From contig JBFLWQ010000012.1 in NCBI GenBank assembly GCA_040757775.1, positions 1-64,000 of the forward strand: DNA of 64,000 nt, in the 5' to 3' direction. The stretch comes from Thermodesulfobacteriota bacterium (GTDB lineage Bacteria; Desulfobacterota; UBA8473). Numbering within the stretch: the stretch's first letter is position 1; each line of letters opens with the position of its first letter. The notes beneath the pieces were generated by a model. That model saw nothing but the letters and a program-made list of their open reading frames with translations, was not told where the DNA came from and did not search any database. Made by a program: the position numbers and the translations under genes. This document shows positions 53,590-62,445 of the stretch, piece by piece.

Positions 53590-54888
53590 TTATTTATCTG
53601 CCAGATACTCAGATTTATAGCCCTTCAATGTAAAAGTGAGAGAGGCACCAATAATTAACATAATCCCGGCTATTACAAACGAAGATGTAAAACTTCCTCC
53701 ACTGGCAGCCTGTAACATCTGGGATACTCGGCTCAACACAAATCCGCCAACGCCCCACGCCGTAAAAATAATACCGTAGTTTATCCCAAAATTTTTTAGC
53801 CCGTAGAGGTCCTTTGCAAATGATGGAAAAAGCGATAGATTTGTTCCGTAATTGAACCCGATGAGGGTGGCAAGAAGTATAAGGACACCAGCATATGTGT
53901 TCTCAGAACTCACAATCGGAATGGCTGCAAACATTAAAACGGCCTGAAACATAAGCATAATAAACAGAGTAAGACTACGACCAATTTTATCTGAGAGCAT
54001 TCCTGCAATTATACGTCCGGCAGCATTTCCAATAGCCAGGATTGCAACAGCCACAAATGCAGCTTCCCCCATACTTTTTTTTGCCATTCCAGCAACACTG
54101 CTGATAACCATCAAACCAGCCCCTGACCCTATAAAATATATAAACCAGATAATATAAAACGAGGGTGACTTCATCATCTCTGAAGGCTTAAAATCTCTTT
54201 GAGTCAGGACTGATTCCAATGGTTTCTCAGCTTTGTCTTTTCTGTCTATACCTTTATATAAAGAAGGGGCTGGATTTGAGGGTAAAAATCCAGCCGGTGG
54301 ATTTACAAGTTGCGTTGCAAGTCCACATACAACAACAGTAAATGCAATCCCGAAGAACAGCATAGCATTTTGCAGCCCCCATATACTCAGCAGATATTCT
54401 GAAAGCGGTGCGATATATACAGATGCAAGGCCAAACCCAGAGACTACCAATCCTGCAATCAGCCCTGTTCTGGCTGGCGGAAACCACTTGAGTGCAGGCG
54501 GGGTTGCAGCTGAGTAGCCGAACCCTATTCCAGAACCAGCCAACACGCCAAAACCAAGAACCCAACTTATATAGCCTGTTGTCTGCGAAATCCATATAAA
54601 TCCGATTCCTACCAAAATACCACCAATCATTGCTGTCAACCGAGGGCCAAACCTGTCCTGACACTTTCCAGCCAGAATCATCATGAAAGCAAAAACCAGG
54701 CAGCAAACAGAGTAGGGGTCATTAAGTTGAACAATGTCCCATTTAAAGCTCCCTTCTCCGCCAGTCTCAATCGATTTTCTTATCGCACCCTTAAAAATAC
54801 TCCAGGTATAGAGAATTCCTAGAGCCAGATTAATCCCTGTACCAGAAAACGTAACAATCCATCCCCTGTTCTTAATTGAGCTTGCCAT
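53590..54888 (-). CDS. OFA-family MFS transporter (oxalate/formate antiporter-like)
   Basis: 432 residues from the ATG at 54888 (AAAGGA upstream; a longer frame starts at 54936). Twelve membrane segments and the OFA N-terminal pattern RGWIVTFSGTGINLALG-LYTWSIF, with the MFS loop motif GKCQDRFGPR (~80-90) and its repeat SDKIGRS. Family members exchange oxalate, formate and other monocarboxylates. Next to acs it is most simply a monocarboxylate (acetate, pyruvate or formate) carrier. Confidence 0.85.
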   Translation of the reverse strand: MASSIKNRGWIVTFSGTGINLALGILYTWSIFKGAIRKSIETGGEGSFKWDIVQLNDPYSVCCLVFAFMMILAGKCQDRFGPRLTAMIGGILVGIGFIWISQTTGYISWVLGFGVLAGSGIGFGYSAATPPALKWFPPARTGLIAGLVVSGFGLASVYIAPLSEYLLSIWGLQNAMLFFGIAFTVVVCGLATQLVNPPAGFLPSNPAPSLYKGIDRKDKAEKPLESVLTQRDFKPSEMMKSPSFYIIWFIYFIGSGAGLMVISSVAGMAKKSMGEAAFVAVAILAIGNAAGRIIAGMLSDKIGRSLTLFIMLMFQAVLMFAAIPIVSSENTYAGVLILLATLIGFNYGTNLSLFPSFAKDLYGLKNFGINYGIIFTAWGVGGFVLSRVSQMLQAASGGSFTSSFVIAGIMLIIGASLTFTLKGYKSEYLADK

Positions 54889-54951
54889 AGTCTTGTTCCT
54901 TTCTTCTGTTGCAACGGAAAATACCTCATTGAGCATGGTAGGGTGGTAAGG

Positions 54952-54978
54952 AAGGAGCCCGGAGGGCCTGGGCTCCTT
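54952..54978 (-). terminator. hairpin between acs and the MFS gene
   Basis: AAGGAGCCC-N9-GGGCTCCTT: a 9-bp stem in the 105-bp gap after acs. The minus-strand flank lacks a T-run, so partial termination or mRNA 3'-end protection of acs is more likely than full termination. Confidence 0.5.
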
Positions 54979-54993
54979 TAGGTTATTTGCGCT

Positions 54994-56958
54994 TTATAGA
55001 CGTTTCTTAATAAGGACGTCCACCACACTTGGATCGGCAAGGGTAGTTGTATCCCCAATATTTGATATGTCCCCTGCAGCAATCTTCTTGAGGATTCGCC
55101 GCATAATCTTGCCGCTTCTCGTTTTGGGCAGTGCATCCGCATAATGAATTTTATCAGGAGCGGCAATAGGGCCGATCTCTTTTCTCACATGGACAATTAA
55201 CTGCTTTTTCAAGTCATCAGTTTGCGCCACTCCCAATTTAAGAGTCACAAAGGCATATATCCCCTGGCCCTTCAATTCATGGGGATAGCCCACAACCGCT
55301 GCTTCAGAAACCGTAGGATGGGATACCAGGGCACTTTCGATCTCTGCTGTCCCCATCCTGTGGCCGGACACGTTTATTACATCATCCAGCCGACCCATCA
55401 CCCAGAAATACCCATCCTCATCCCGCCTTGCCCCGTCTCCAGTGTAGTAAATGCCGGGGAAGCGGGTGAAGTAGGTTTTATGGAAAAGTTCATGGGCTCC
55501 ATAGACGGTCCTCATCATACCAGGCCAGGGTTTTTTTATGCAAAGGTAGCCCCCCTCATTTTCTTCAGCCTCAGAACCGTCTTCCCGTAACACCACAGCA
55601 TCAACACCGGGGAATGGCATGGTAGCTGAACCAGGCTTGGTCGGTATAGCCCCTGGTAGAGGAGTAATGATAATGCCTCCGGTCTCTGTCTGCCAATAGG
55701 TATCTACAATGGGGCAGCGTTTTTTTCCAATCACCTCATAATACCAAATCCATGCCTCCGGGTTGATGGGTTCACCCACTGTGCCCAGCAGGCGAAGACT
55801 GCTCAGGTCACGTTTGTCAGGCCATTCATTTCCTTCCCTTATCAAGGCACGCAATGCCGTGGGAGCGGTGTAGAATATGTTGACCCTGTATTTTTCCACG
55901 ACCTTCCAGAATCGGTCAGGCTCAGGCCAGTTAGGTACTCCTTCGAACATAAGGGTAGTGGTACCAATTGACAACGGACCATAAACAATAAAGCTATGTC
56001 CTGTCACCCACCCGATATCTGCCGTGCACCAGAAGATGTCCTCATCCCTCACATCAAAGATCCACTTCATGTTGGCATGGATATAAGTGAGATATCCTCC
56101 GATAGTATGGAGTACCCCTTTCGGTTTTCCGGTGCTGCCACTGGTATAGAGAATGTAAAGGGGATCTTCTGCATCCATGACTTCTGCTGGACAATCGGTA
56201 TCAGCCTCTGCCATTAATTCATCCCACCAGAGGTCTCTTCCCTCTTTCATAGGGGTATCTTTATCAATCCTCTTTACCACAACCACCTTTTTAACATCCG
56301 GACAGTCCTTGAGTGCATCATCAGCATTTGTCTTAGAAGAAAGGGTTTTGCCGCTTCGGTAACCGTAATTGCTGGTAACGAGGAAGGTGGCTCGACAGTC
56401 GATGATTCTATCCCGTAAAGAGTCAGCACTAAATCCCCCGAAAACAACGCTGTGAATAGCACCTATTCGGGCGCAAGCCAGCATAGCAATGGGAAGTTCC
56501 GGTATCATAGGGAGATAGATGGTAACGCGGTCTCCCTTTTTTACCCCCAGTTTTTTCAGAACATTGGCGAATTTACAGACCTCAAGGTAAAGCTCTTTAT
56601 ATGTGAAAGTGCGGCTTTCTCCCTCTGGCTCCCCTTCCCAGATTAGAGCGGTTTTGTCTCTCCTGGGGGTGTCAAGATGTTTGTCCAGACAGTCTTTTGA
56701 TGCATTGATCTTTCCATTAATAAAAAATTTTATATCAGCTTTGTTAAAATCCCATTCCCAGAATTTGTCCCAGCGCTTATCCCAAAGCATGGAATCTGTT
56801 ATCTTTTCCCAAAACGCCTCCGGATTTTCCACCGATTCCCGATGCATCTTCTTGTATTCATCCATACTTTTCACTGCCGCTTTCTGTTTGAACTCATCCG
56901 ACGGTTCAAATACACGATCTTCAGCCATCATTGAAGTAATGGTTTTTTCCTCTGCCAT
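54994..56958 (-). CDS. acs: acetyl-CoA synthetase (AMP-forming)
   Basis: 654 residues, full length. Adenylate-forming family motifs: [11 protein letters not shown] (~263), [10 protein letters not shown] (~413), [14 protein letters not shown] (~495), and the catalytic, acetylatable lysine in RSGKIMRR (~608). Converts acetate, ATP and CoA to acetyl-CoA, AMP and PPi; the PPi can be used by the membrane pyrophosphatase at 14679. First gene of the minus-strand unit continuing to a carrier, a kinase/receiver pair and two putative regulators. Preceded by AGGAGG and, about 90 bp further, a sigma-54-type promoter. Confidence 0.96.
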   Translation of the reverse strand: MAEEKTITSMMAEDRVFEPSDEFKQKAAVKSMDEYKKMHRESVENPEAFWEKITDSMLWDKRWDKFWEWDFNKADIKFFINGKINASKDCLDKHLDTPRRDKTALIWEGEPEGESRTFTYKELYLEVCKFANVLKKLGVKKGDRVTIYLPMIPELPIAMLACARIGAIHSVVFGGFSADSLRDRIIDCRATFLVTSNYGYRSGKTLSSKTNADDALKDCPDVKKVVVVKRIDKDTPMKEGRDLWWDELMAEADTDCPAEVMDAEDPLYILYTSGSTGKPKGVLHTIGGYLTYIHANMKWIFDVRDEDIFWCTADIGWVTGHSFIVYGPLSIGTTTLMFEGVPNWPEPDRFWKVVEKYRVNIFYTAPTALRALIREGNEWPDKRDLSSLRLLGTVGEPINPEAWIWYYEVIGKKRCPIVDTYWQTETGGIIITPLPGAIPTKPGSATMPFPGVDAVVLREDGSEAEENEGGYLCIKKPWPGMMRTVYGAHELFHKTYFTRFPGIYYTGDGARRDEDGYFWVMGRLDDVINVSGHRMGTAEIESALVSHPTVSEAAVVGYPHELKGQGIYAFVTLKLGVAQTDDLKKQLIVHVRKEIGPIAAPDKIHYADALPKTRSGKIMRRILKKIAAGDISNIGDTTTLADPSVVDVLIKKRL

Positions 56959-57047
56959 AATTAACTACCTCCTTTAGTAATGTTAAAGCCAAGAACATAT
57001 ACCGCTTTATTGGTCTGGTTGGGAGTGCTTTTCTGTCTATTAATGAA

Positions 57048-57063
57048 CTCAAGAATTGTGCCA
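57048..57063 (-). promoter_or_regulatory. sigma-54 promoter of the acs operon
   Basis: Minus strand: TGGCAC (57063-57058), AATTC, TTGAG (57052-57048). About 90 bp upstream of the acs ATG. Identical core to the hydrogenase promoter. Confidence 0.65.
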
Positions 57064-57168
57064 GAAGGGAAACGTATTTGATGAAAAGGAATAACCAGTT
57101 GAAAAGATAGGTTAAATTGGTCAATGCCTATTAACAAGAGAAAAGGATTGGATAGAAAAGACCTTTTT

Positions 57169-57196
57169 TGTAAACATCCAGGTTACACCACGTCAA
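57169..57196 (-). promoter_or_regulatory. putative enhancer (UAS) of the acs operon
   Basis: Minus strand: TTGACG, 2 bases, GTGTAACC, 5 bases (TGGAT, same as the hydrogenase copy), GTTTACA. The edge lies 106 bp from the -24 box. Confidence 0.6.
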
Positions 57197-57258
57197 CTGG
57201 TGATTACCTCCAAAAAAAAGGATTATGATACAGTCTCCAGGGGGGGGAAATTACTTTT

Positions 57259-57378
57259 TACTCCGCTTTTATAACAGCAGGCTTAAGCCTACTGTTGTTT
57301 AAACAGCCGGGGGAAACTTCTTTTCCCTGTTACTCCGCTTTTATAACAGCGGGCTTAAGCCTGCTGTTGTTTTCCCCC
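57259..57378. repeat. two tandem palindromic repeats, 72-bp period
   Basis: TACTCCGCTTTTATAACAGC is followed in each copy by a palindrome (AACAGCAGGCTTAAGCCTACTGTT; second copy AACAGCGGGCTTAAGCCTGCTGTT) and a C-run. Only two units, no spacers of CRISPR type. Likely REP-type interspersed sequence upstream of the Cache sensor gene. Confidence 0.65.
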
Positions 57379-57500
57379 ACGTTACTGTCACCCTGAAGAT
57401 TACACCCGATGCTTTCATTCTGGAAATTGGGGATAATAAAAAAACAAAAAATCCATATATCTAAGAGGGTTATCAGTTATGCTCCTCTATTGATAATATT

Positions 57501-57517
57501 TGGCATATATCTTGAAT
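57501..57517 (+). promoter_or_regulatory. putative sigma-54 promoter of the orphan Cache sensor
   Basis: TGGCAT-ATATC-TTGAAT, with the GG conserved and GA at -12. It is about 105 bp before the ATG at 57619, comparable to the TGGCAT element 93 bp before the paralogous kinase at 17618. Its position argues that the real gene starts at 57619, not at the upstream in-frame ATG at 57409. Confidence 0.4.
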
Positions 57518-57618
57518 TGATAAAAACTTCAAGCCCCTTTTTTTGTCAAAGAAACGGTGTGCTGATTCAGGAAAGATTGTACCTGGGGGTAAAAAAATGG
57601 CTTCTGGTGACGCAATAC

Positions 57619-58632
57619 ATGGAAATAAAGGGTAGGGCTAATAACAAAAACAGGGAGAGACGGCGTAAATCGCCCTACTCGATATTGTATAGAAGATTTA
57701 TATTTATAACGCTGATATGTTCACTTGTTCCCCTTCTCATGATAGGTTGGGGTATTAACGTTTACTATTCGAGGTTTTCCATGCTCCGTATGATGGGTTC
57801 TTTTCAAACACAGGTGGACAATCATAAAAGGATTATAGAGTTGTTTTTAAAAGAGCGCAGTTCTGACCTCCAATTAATTGTCCACACCCATTCTCTTAAC
57901 TACTTACAGAAAGAAGCGAATCTCATCCATATTTTTCATATTATGAACAGAGACCATGGCTCTTTTACTGATTTGGGGGTCATCGATGAGAGGGGCAGAC
58001 AACTGGCATACATTGGCCCCTATGATCTTATTGATAAAAACTATTCGGAGACATTCTGGTTTAAAGAGGTTATGGAAAAAGGGGTTTATATAAGCGATAT
58101 GTTTATGGGATTTCGTAAAATTCCTCATTTTATCATAGCAGTTACCTGCACCGAAAATGGGAAAAAGTGGATATTAAGAACTACCATAGATACAGAAACC
58201 TTCCGTTCCCTGATTGAAAACGTTAATATTGGCAAAACCGGAGAGGTTTATCTCTTAAACCGGGGGGGCTTTTTTCAGACTAGTCCCAGATTTAGCGGTA
58301 AAATTATGGAAAAAGCTCCTTTTCCTATAGAGCCTTTCCATGAAGATACCAAAATTCGCATTGTAGAATCCAACGCTAGAAATTCAAAGCAACGTCTTTC
58401 CCGCCATATATTGGCTCAGGCATGGCTTAACGAGCCACAATGGATGCTGGTAGTAACGCAGGAATACTCTGAAGCGTTTAATGATATCAAGCATGTCAGC
58501 CATATAGCATTAATCTTCCTCCACCTGAGTGCTCTGTCTGTCCTGCTTATTTCCATTGCTGCCACAAGATACATGATCAAGGCGATAAAGAAGCGTCATG
58601 GCGAAGGGGATGGGTTGATACGAAATCTGTAG
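57619..58632 (+). CDS. orphan Cache sensor protein (kinase domain absent)
   Basis: 337 residues from the ATG at 57619; the frame is open from 57409 but the added part has no counterpart in the paralog and a promoter-like element lies inside it. Membrane helix ~30-52, double-Cache domain ~55-300, second helix ~300-325, then a stop. It aligns end to end with the sensor half of the 17618-19408 kinase (shared [12 protein letters not shown]-like segment [29 protein letters not shown]) and stops in the linker (IKKRHGEGDGL) just before the HisKA helix. It may sense the same ligand and act on another kinase, or be a domain-loss remnant. Confidence 0.75.
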   Translation: MEIKGRANNKNRERRRKSPYSILYRRFIFITLICSLVPLLMIGWGINVYYSRFSMLRMMGSFQTQVDNHKRIIELFLKERSSDLQLIVHTHSLNYLQKEANLIHIFHIMNRDHGSFTDLGVIDERGRQLAYIGPYDLIDKNYSETFWFKEVMEKGVYISDMFMGFRKIPHFIIAVTCTENGKKWILRTTIDTETFRSLIENVNIGKTGEVYLLNRGGFFQTSPRFSGKIMEKAPFPIEPFHEDTKIRIVESNARNSKQRLSRHILAQAWLNEPQWMLVVTQEYSEAFNDIKHVSHIALIFLHLSALSVLLISIAATRYMIKAIKKRHGEGDGLIRNL

Positions 58633-58638
58633 GTGATA

Positions 58639-58857
58639 ATGAAGGAAAAAAAAGTAAAAGATATTCTTCTTCCCTTTAAGGAAGGCACGCCGCTTTCTCC
58701 CTCAGTGACTCTAAACGATAAGATTATACATGCCATTGAGTTGATGGTTAATAACAACCTCAAGTGTATTACTGTAACAGAGAATCAAGGGCCAGTGGGA
58801 ATGGTTTGCCTTAAAGATGCTTTGCAGGAGATGGGGCTAAAGGTTACAGACAAGTAG
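58639..58857 (+). CDS. single CBS-domain small protein
   Basis: 72 residues from the ATG at 58639 (TAGGTGATA upstream), six bp after the sensor gene. A single CBS motif (VKDILLPF, then MVNNNLKCITVTENQGPVGMV); CBS domains normally work in pairs, so it probably dimerises. Its last codons (DK, stop) lie in a perfect inverted repeat shared with the convergent regulator gene. Confidence 0.7.
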   Translation: MKEKKVKDILLPFKEGTPLSPSVTLNDKIIHAIELMVNNNLKCITVTENQGPVGMVCLKDALQEMGLKVTDK

Positions 58858-58886
58858 GGGCACGGCGCACCGTGCCCCTACTTGTC
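58849..58886. terminator. bidirectional terminator, 17-bp perfect stem
   Basis: GACAAGTAGGGGCACGG-CGCA-CCGTGCCCCTACTTGTC: a 17-bp perfect inverted repeat with a 4-base loop. It contains the stop codons of both convergent genes; each protein ends Asp-Lys because the two arms encode the same codons. Strong shared terminator. Confidence 0.75.
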
Positions 58887-60284
58887 ATATTTAAAATTAA
58901 TGTCATTGGTATCTATTCCTTCTTCCTTCATCAGTCGGTGAAGATACTGCCTTTGGATACCTGCCATAGCAGCAGCCTTACTTATATTTCCCCTGCTTTT
59001 TCGCAGGGCGGACAACACATAGTGCCGATGAAACTTATGAGTCATCTTATCCTTGGCTTCTTTAAAGGTTAACTGATAGATGTCCTCATCAAGGCAGGGA
59101 TAAGGAGTTTTATATTCATTGTCCGGGAATAAATCTCTCACCTCCAGAGTATTGGTCTGGCAGAAGATAACGCCACGTTCTATGATGTTTTCCAGCTCTC
59201 TCACATTGCCGGGCAATTCCAGTGAAAGAAGGGTCTGCGTAGCTGCAGGTGAAATGTCTGTGATATCTTTCTGGTTAGCCCGCGTGTATTTTTTTAAAAA
59301 ATGATAACTCAAAAGGGAGATATCCTCTTTTCTATCCTTAAGTGGAGGCAATTCAAGATGGATAACATTCAGCCGGTAGTAAAGATCTTCCCGGAAACGT
59401 TTTCCTTCTATCTCCTCCTTCAGATTGTGGTTTGTGGCAGCTATAAAGCGTATATCTGCCTTTTTGGTAACCACACTTCCGACTGGTTTAAACTCACCTT
59501 CCTGTATCAGCCGAAGGAGTTTGGTTTGCATGAGAGGGTTGAGATCGCCGATTTCATCCAAAAAGAGGGTTCCCTTGTGAGCATCTTCAACCAGCCCCCT
59601 TTTGTCTTTCCATGCCCCTGTAAAAGCACCTTTTACATGGCCAAAAAGCTCGCTTTCTATAACCTGTTCAGGAATAGCAGTACAGTTGACGGTAATCATT
59701 TTATTAGAACTTCGAAGACTGTTTTGATGGATTGCCCTGGCGAGCAATTCCTTGCCGGTTCCGCTGGCCCCGGTAATTAACACTGTAGCCGTGGTAGGGG
59801 CTACCTGCCTTATTTGTTCAAATATTTCCTTCATAACTGAACTTGCCCCGACCATGCATGAAAAACTATCTCTCTCCTCCAGTGCCTGACGAAGAGCCAG
59901 ATTTTCCCTTACCATCTCACGCCATTTCATAACCTTGTTTATCGTTAATAGAATCCGTTCTTTTCGAAATGGCTTGGTTATATAGTCATGGGCGCCTTTC
60001 TGGACCGCCTCTACTGCGGTTTCAATAGTGCCATAGGCGGTCATGATGACCACCAAAACATTTGGGTTTATTTTTTTAACTTCTTCAAGGAGTTTGATGC
60101 CATCCATCCCGGGCATCTTTAAATCGACTATTACCAGATCAAAAGGCTGTTTCTTAAACAACTCCAGTGCCGTCACCGGATCAGACTCTGTAACCAATTG
60201 ATGGTCTGTCTTCTCTGAAATGATTCTCTTTAAAAGAACCAGCATGTCTTTCTCATCATCAACTACCAGTATCCTTCCTGACAT
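58878..60284 (-). CDS. NtrC-family sigma-54-dependent response regulator
   Basis: 468 residues: receiver with Asp54 (VIVDLKMPGM), AAA+ domain with TGASGTGKE and the intact GAFTGA loop, and a C-terminal Fis-type helix-turn-helix (RGNISKAAAMAGIQRQYLHRLM). The start overlaps the kinase stop (TAATG), with CAGGAGG inside the kinase's last codons. Cognate to the kinase at 60284-62428. One of two activators in the window that could act at the dyad-bearing promoters. Confidence 0.95.
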   Translation of the reverse strand: MSGRILVVDDEKDMLVLLKRIISEKTDHQLVTESDPVTALELFKKQPFDLVIVDLKMPGMDGIKLLEEVKKINPNVLVVIMTAYGTIETAVEAVQKGAHDYITKPFRKERILLTINKVMKWREMVRENLALRQALEERDSFSCMVGASSVMKEIFEQIRQVAPTTATVLITGASGTGKELLARAIHQNSLRSSNKMITVNCTAIPEQVIESELFGHVKGAFTGAWKDKRGLVEDAHKGTLFLDEIGDLNPLMQTKLLRLIQEGEFKPVGSVVTKKADIRFIAATNHNLKEEIEGKRFREDLYYRLNVIHLELPPLKDRKEDISLLSYHFLKKYTRANQKDITDISPAATQTLLSLELPGNVRELENIIERGVIFCQTNTLEVRDLFPDNEYKTPYPCLDEDIYQLTFKEAKDKMTHKFHRHYVLSALRKSRGNISKAAAMAGIQRQYLHRLMKEEGIDTNDINFKYDK

Positions 60285-62428
60285 TATACCTCCTGAGTCT
60301 TTATGGGCAGCTTTATGGTAAAGACGGTTCCTCTTGGTTTGCCTGATGAATCAGCAGTATGGCTGAGACAATTTATCGTTCCTCCATATTTGGTTATAAT
60401 ACCATAGCTTACGAATAAACCCAGTCCGGTCCCTTCCCCTTCGGGTTTGGTAGTAAAGAAGGGGTCAAAGATATGGTCTATATCTTTTTCGTTAATCCCG
60501 ACACCGTCATCCTGGAACTGAACTATGGCTTTTCGACTGCCTTTTTCCATGGATGTCCGGATATTTAACATACCCCTTCCATTCATGGCTGCTGCGGCAT
60601 TGTTGATCAGATTCAAAAACACCTGCTGTAACTGTCGGGGATCGCCTTTAACCTGGGGTATGTTTTTATCTAAATCCAGAACCAGTTCAATATTGTTCAT
60701 ATCAAGGGTGTGCTTCACAACCTTGATTATATCTTCAATACTGTGGTTCAAATCAGAGTACTCAGCGTCCCCTTCTCCCTGGCGGGCAAAGCTTAAGAGA
60801 TTTTCTACAACCTGTTTGCAATGGAGCCCCTGTCTTTCTATGGTTTTCAGGTCTTCATATTCCTGACTGTTCTCATCTGTCTTTTCAAGCAAAAGATCGG
60901 AGAAGCCCAATATAACCCCCAGAGGGTTATTGATTTCATGGGCAACGCCAGCCGCTAATGTACCCATAGATGCCAATTTTTCGGTATTGATGAGCTGCCT
61001 TTCCAATTGTTTATTTTCTGTAATATCCCTGGCAATACATAAGACAGAAGATACCTTGCCTTCTTCATTCTTTAAGGGCATGAAATTGGCACTGATCCAT
61101 GTCTGGTGTTCTCCCAATGTTAACATGAAGTCATCACGAACGCTCTTCTCGAATCTATAGACCAGTCTTATCAATTTAAGCTGCCTTTCAGCAATTTCCT
61201 CAGAAAATAGGACAGAAAGCTTCCTGCCCAGGAAATCTTCAGGGCAGCCCCCGAAGAAATTGGCAGTAAAGCTGTTCATGGACTGAAAATGGCCTTCAGA
61301 ATCTACCGTAAAGATAAAGTCCTCGGCGCTTTCTACCAGAGAACGGTATTTTTCTTCTGACCTTTTGAGTTCCCAGGTTTGATTGTTAACCTCCTGCTCC
61401 AGGGTGCGAGACCAGCGTATTTCAAAAAACAGGATCGTGACAGCACCCAGTACAATTGCCACAATGATTATTCCCTGCAACAGAAAGTGCCGCAGATAGC
61501 CTGAATAAATTGCCTCTTCAACCTCTGTTATGGGTGCTACTACGGCTACATACCAGTTTTGAGGCGGATTATCTGAAATAATTACGGGGGAGTAAGCAAT
61601 CAGTTTCTTTATCTCTCCGGTAATTCCCCGATGCCAACCGGAAACATACCAGCCTATGCCCTCCAGACCTTTGAGCATCCTTTCTTTCTGAATAAAGTTG
61701 ATCTTTCCGTAGTAAATACTTGCATCCCGCTCTTTACGAACCTTGAAGGCATCCTTGCCTACAAACTTTGTCTCGGGATGAAAGAGGAAAATCCCGTTGT
61801 TATCAATAATCCAGGCATATCCTGTCTTTCCGGAGCGCACATTTTTCAAAAAGGGGGTCAGGAACCATGAGACATTGACATGAAAAAGAAGCAGTCTTTT
61901 ATAAGCGTCTGCCAGGGGTACAGCCAATTGCAAACCTATCCCGGAAGAGTCAGTCCGGGGAGGGGAAACCCAGACCCCTTTATTCTTTCCAGTATTCGGT
62001 TGCTGCCCATTATTCAGTCCCTGGTCGGATGCCTGATTTAATGTCCAATGTCTATGAGGTGTATATATTTGGGTCTTTTTGTTGTCCAGGTCCACAACAT
62101 CAATTCTCCAAACGCCACCCTCTAAGACACGGGAAAGACTCTTCTGGATAGTTTCATACTGCCTGTAAGGGGTTGGATGACCATCAGAGATATCCTTACC
62201 AAGGAGAACAAGCTCTTTTTTTAAAAACTCCATCTCCTTTCCGATCAAATTGGAGATATTGCGGGCAATAACCAGTTGTTCTTCATTGAACTGTTTCCCC
62301 ACTACTTCTCTCATCTCCCTGCCCGACCAGAGCCCCAGAGCGATACCGGCTGTCAGAAAGGCAGTAGCACTCAGGCAGACAATGAGAACAACCTTTTTGT
62401 TAATTCCAGGGCGTTTTTCTTGAGTCAT
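60284..62428 (-). CDS. Cache-PAS sensor histidine kinase
   Basis: 714 residues from the ATG at 62428, 6 bases after AGGAGG (a GTG at 62434 is less well spaced). Membrane helices ~14-35 and ~310-335 flank a double-Cache domain (~40-305; GKTGYAWIIDNNGIFLFHPE), then PAS (~360-475), HisKA ([13 protein letters not shown]) and HATPase (NLINNAAAAM, GTGLGLFVSYG). Operon order is PEP-synthase-like gene, kinase, NtrC regulator, so all three likely work in one pathway. Confidence 0.92.
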   Translation of the reverse strand: MTQEKRPGINKKVVLIVCLSATAFLTAGIALGLWSGREMREVVGKQFNEEQLVIARNISNLIGKEMEFLKKELVLLGKDISDGHPTPYRQYETIQKSLSRVLEGGVWRIDVVDLDNKKTQIYTPHRHWTLNQASDQGLNNGQQPNTGKNKGVWVSPPRTDSSGIGLQLAVPLADAYKRLLLFHVNVSWFLTPFLKNVRSGKTGYAWIIDNNGIFLFHPETKFVGKDAFKVRKERDASIYYGKINFIQKERMLKGLEGIGWYVSGWHRGITGEIKKLIAYSPVIISDNPPQNWYVAVVAPITEVEEAIYSGYLRHFLLQGIIIVAIVLGAVTILFFEIRWSRTLEQEVNNQTWELKRSEEKYRSLVESAEDFIFTVDSEGHFQSMNSFTANFFGGCPEDFLGRKLSVLFSEEIAERQLKLIRLVYRFEKSVRDDFMLTLGEHQTWISANFMPLKNEEGKVSSVLCIARDITENKQLERQLINTEKLASMGTLAAGVAHEINNPLGVILGFSDLLLEKTDENSQEYEDLKTIERQGLHCKQVVENLLSFARQGEGDAEYSDLNHSIEDIIKVVKHTLDMNNIELVLDLDKNIPQVKGDPRQLQQVFLNLINNAAAAMNGRGMLNIRTSMEKGSRKAIVQFQDDGVGINEKDIDHIFDPFFTTKPEGEGTGLGLFVSYGIITKYGGTINCLSHTADSSGKPRGTVFTIKLPIKTQEV

Positions 62429-62445
62429 TTTCACCCTCCTGATTC

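Larger units (their letters stand above)
57044..57205 (-). repeat. duplicated ~160-bp regulatory block, copy 2 (acs operon)
   Basis: Partner of 46636-46796. Conserved segments include the promoter core, CCAGTTGAAAAGATAGGTTAAATTGG, AACAAGAGAAAAGGATTG and the dyad; differences are scattered substitutions and small indels. Both copies are oriented toward their operon. Confidence 0.75.

Noticed and set aside
57259-57378. Possible CRISPR fragment
   Set aside because: Only two repeat units of about 48 bp, palindromic over most of their length, with no cas genes and no third unit. It fits a REP-type interspersed repeat.
57409-57618. Upstream extension of the orphan Cache sensor from the ATG at 57409
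   Set aside because: The added 70 residues have no counterpart in the paralogous kinase, no ribosome site is seen, and a -24/-12-like element falls inside this stretch.
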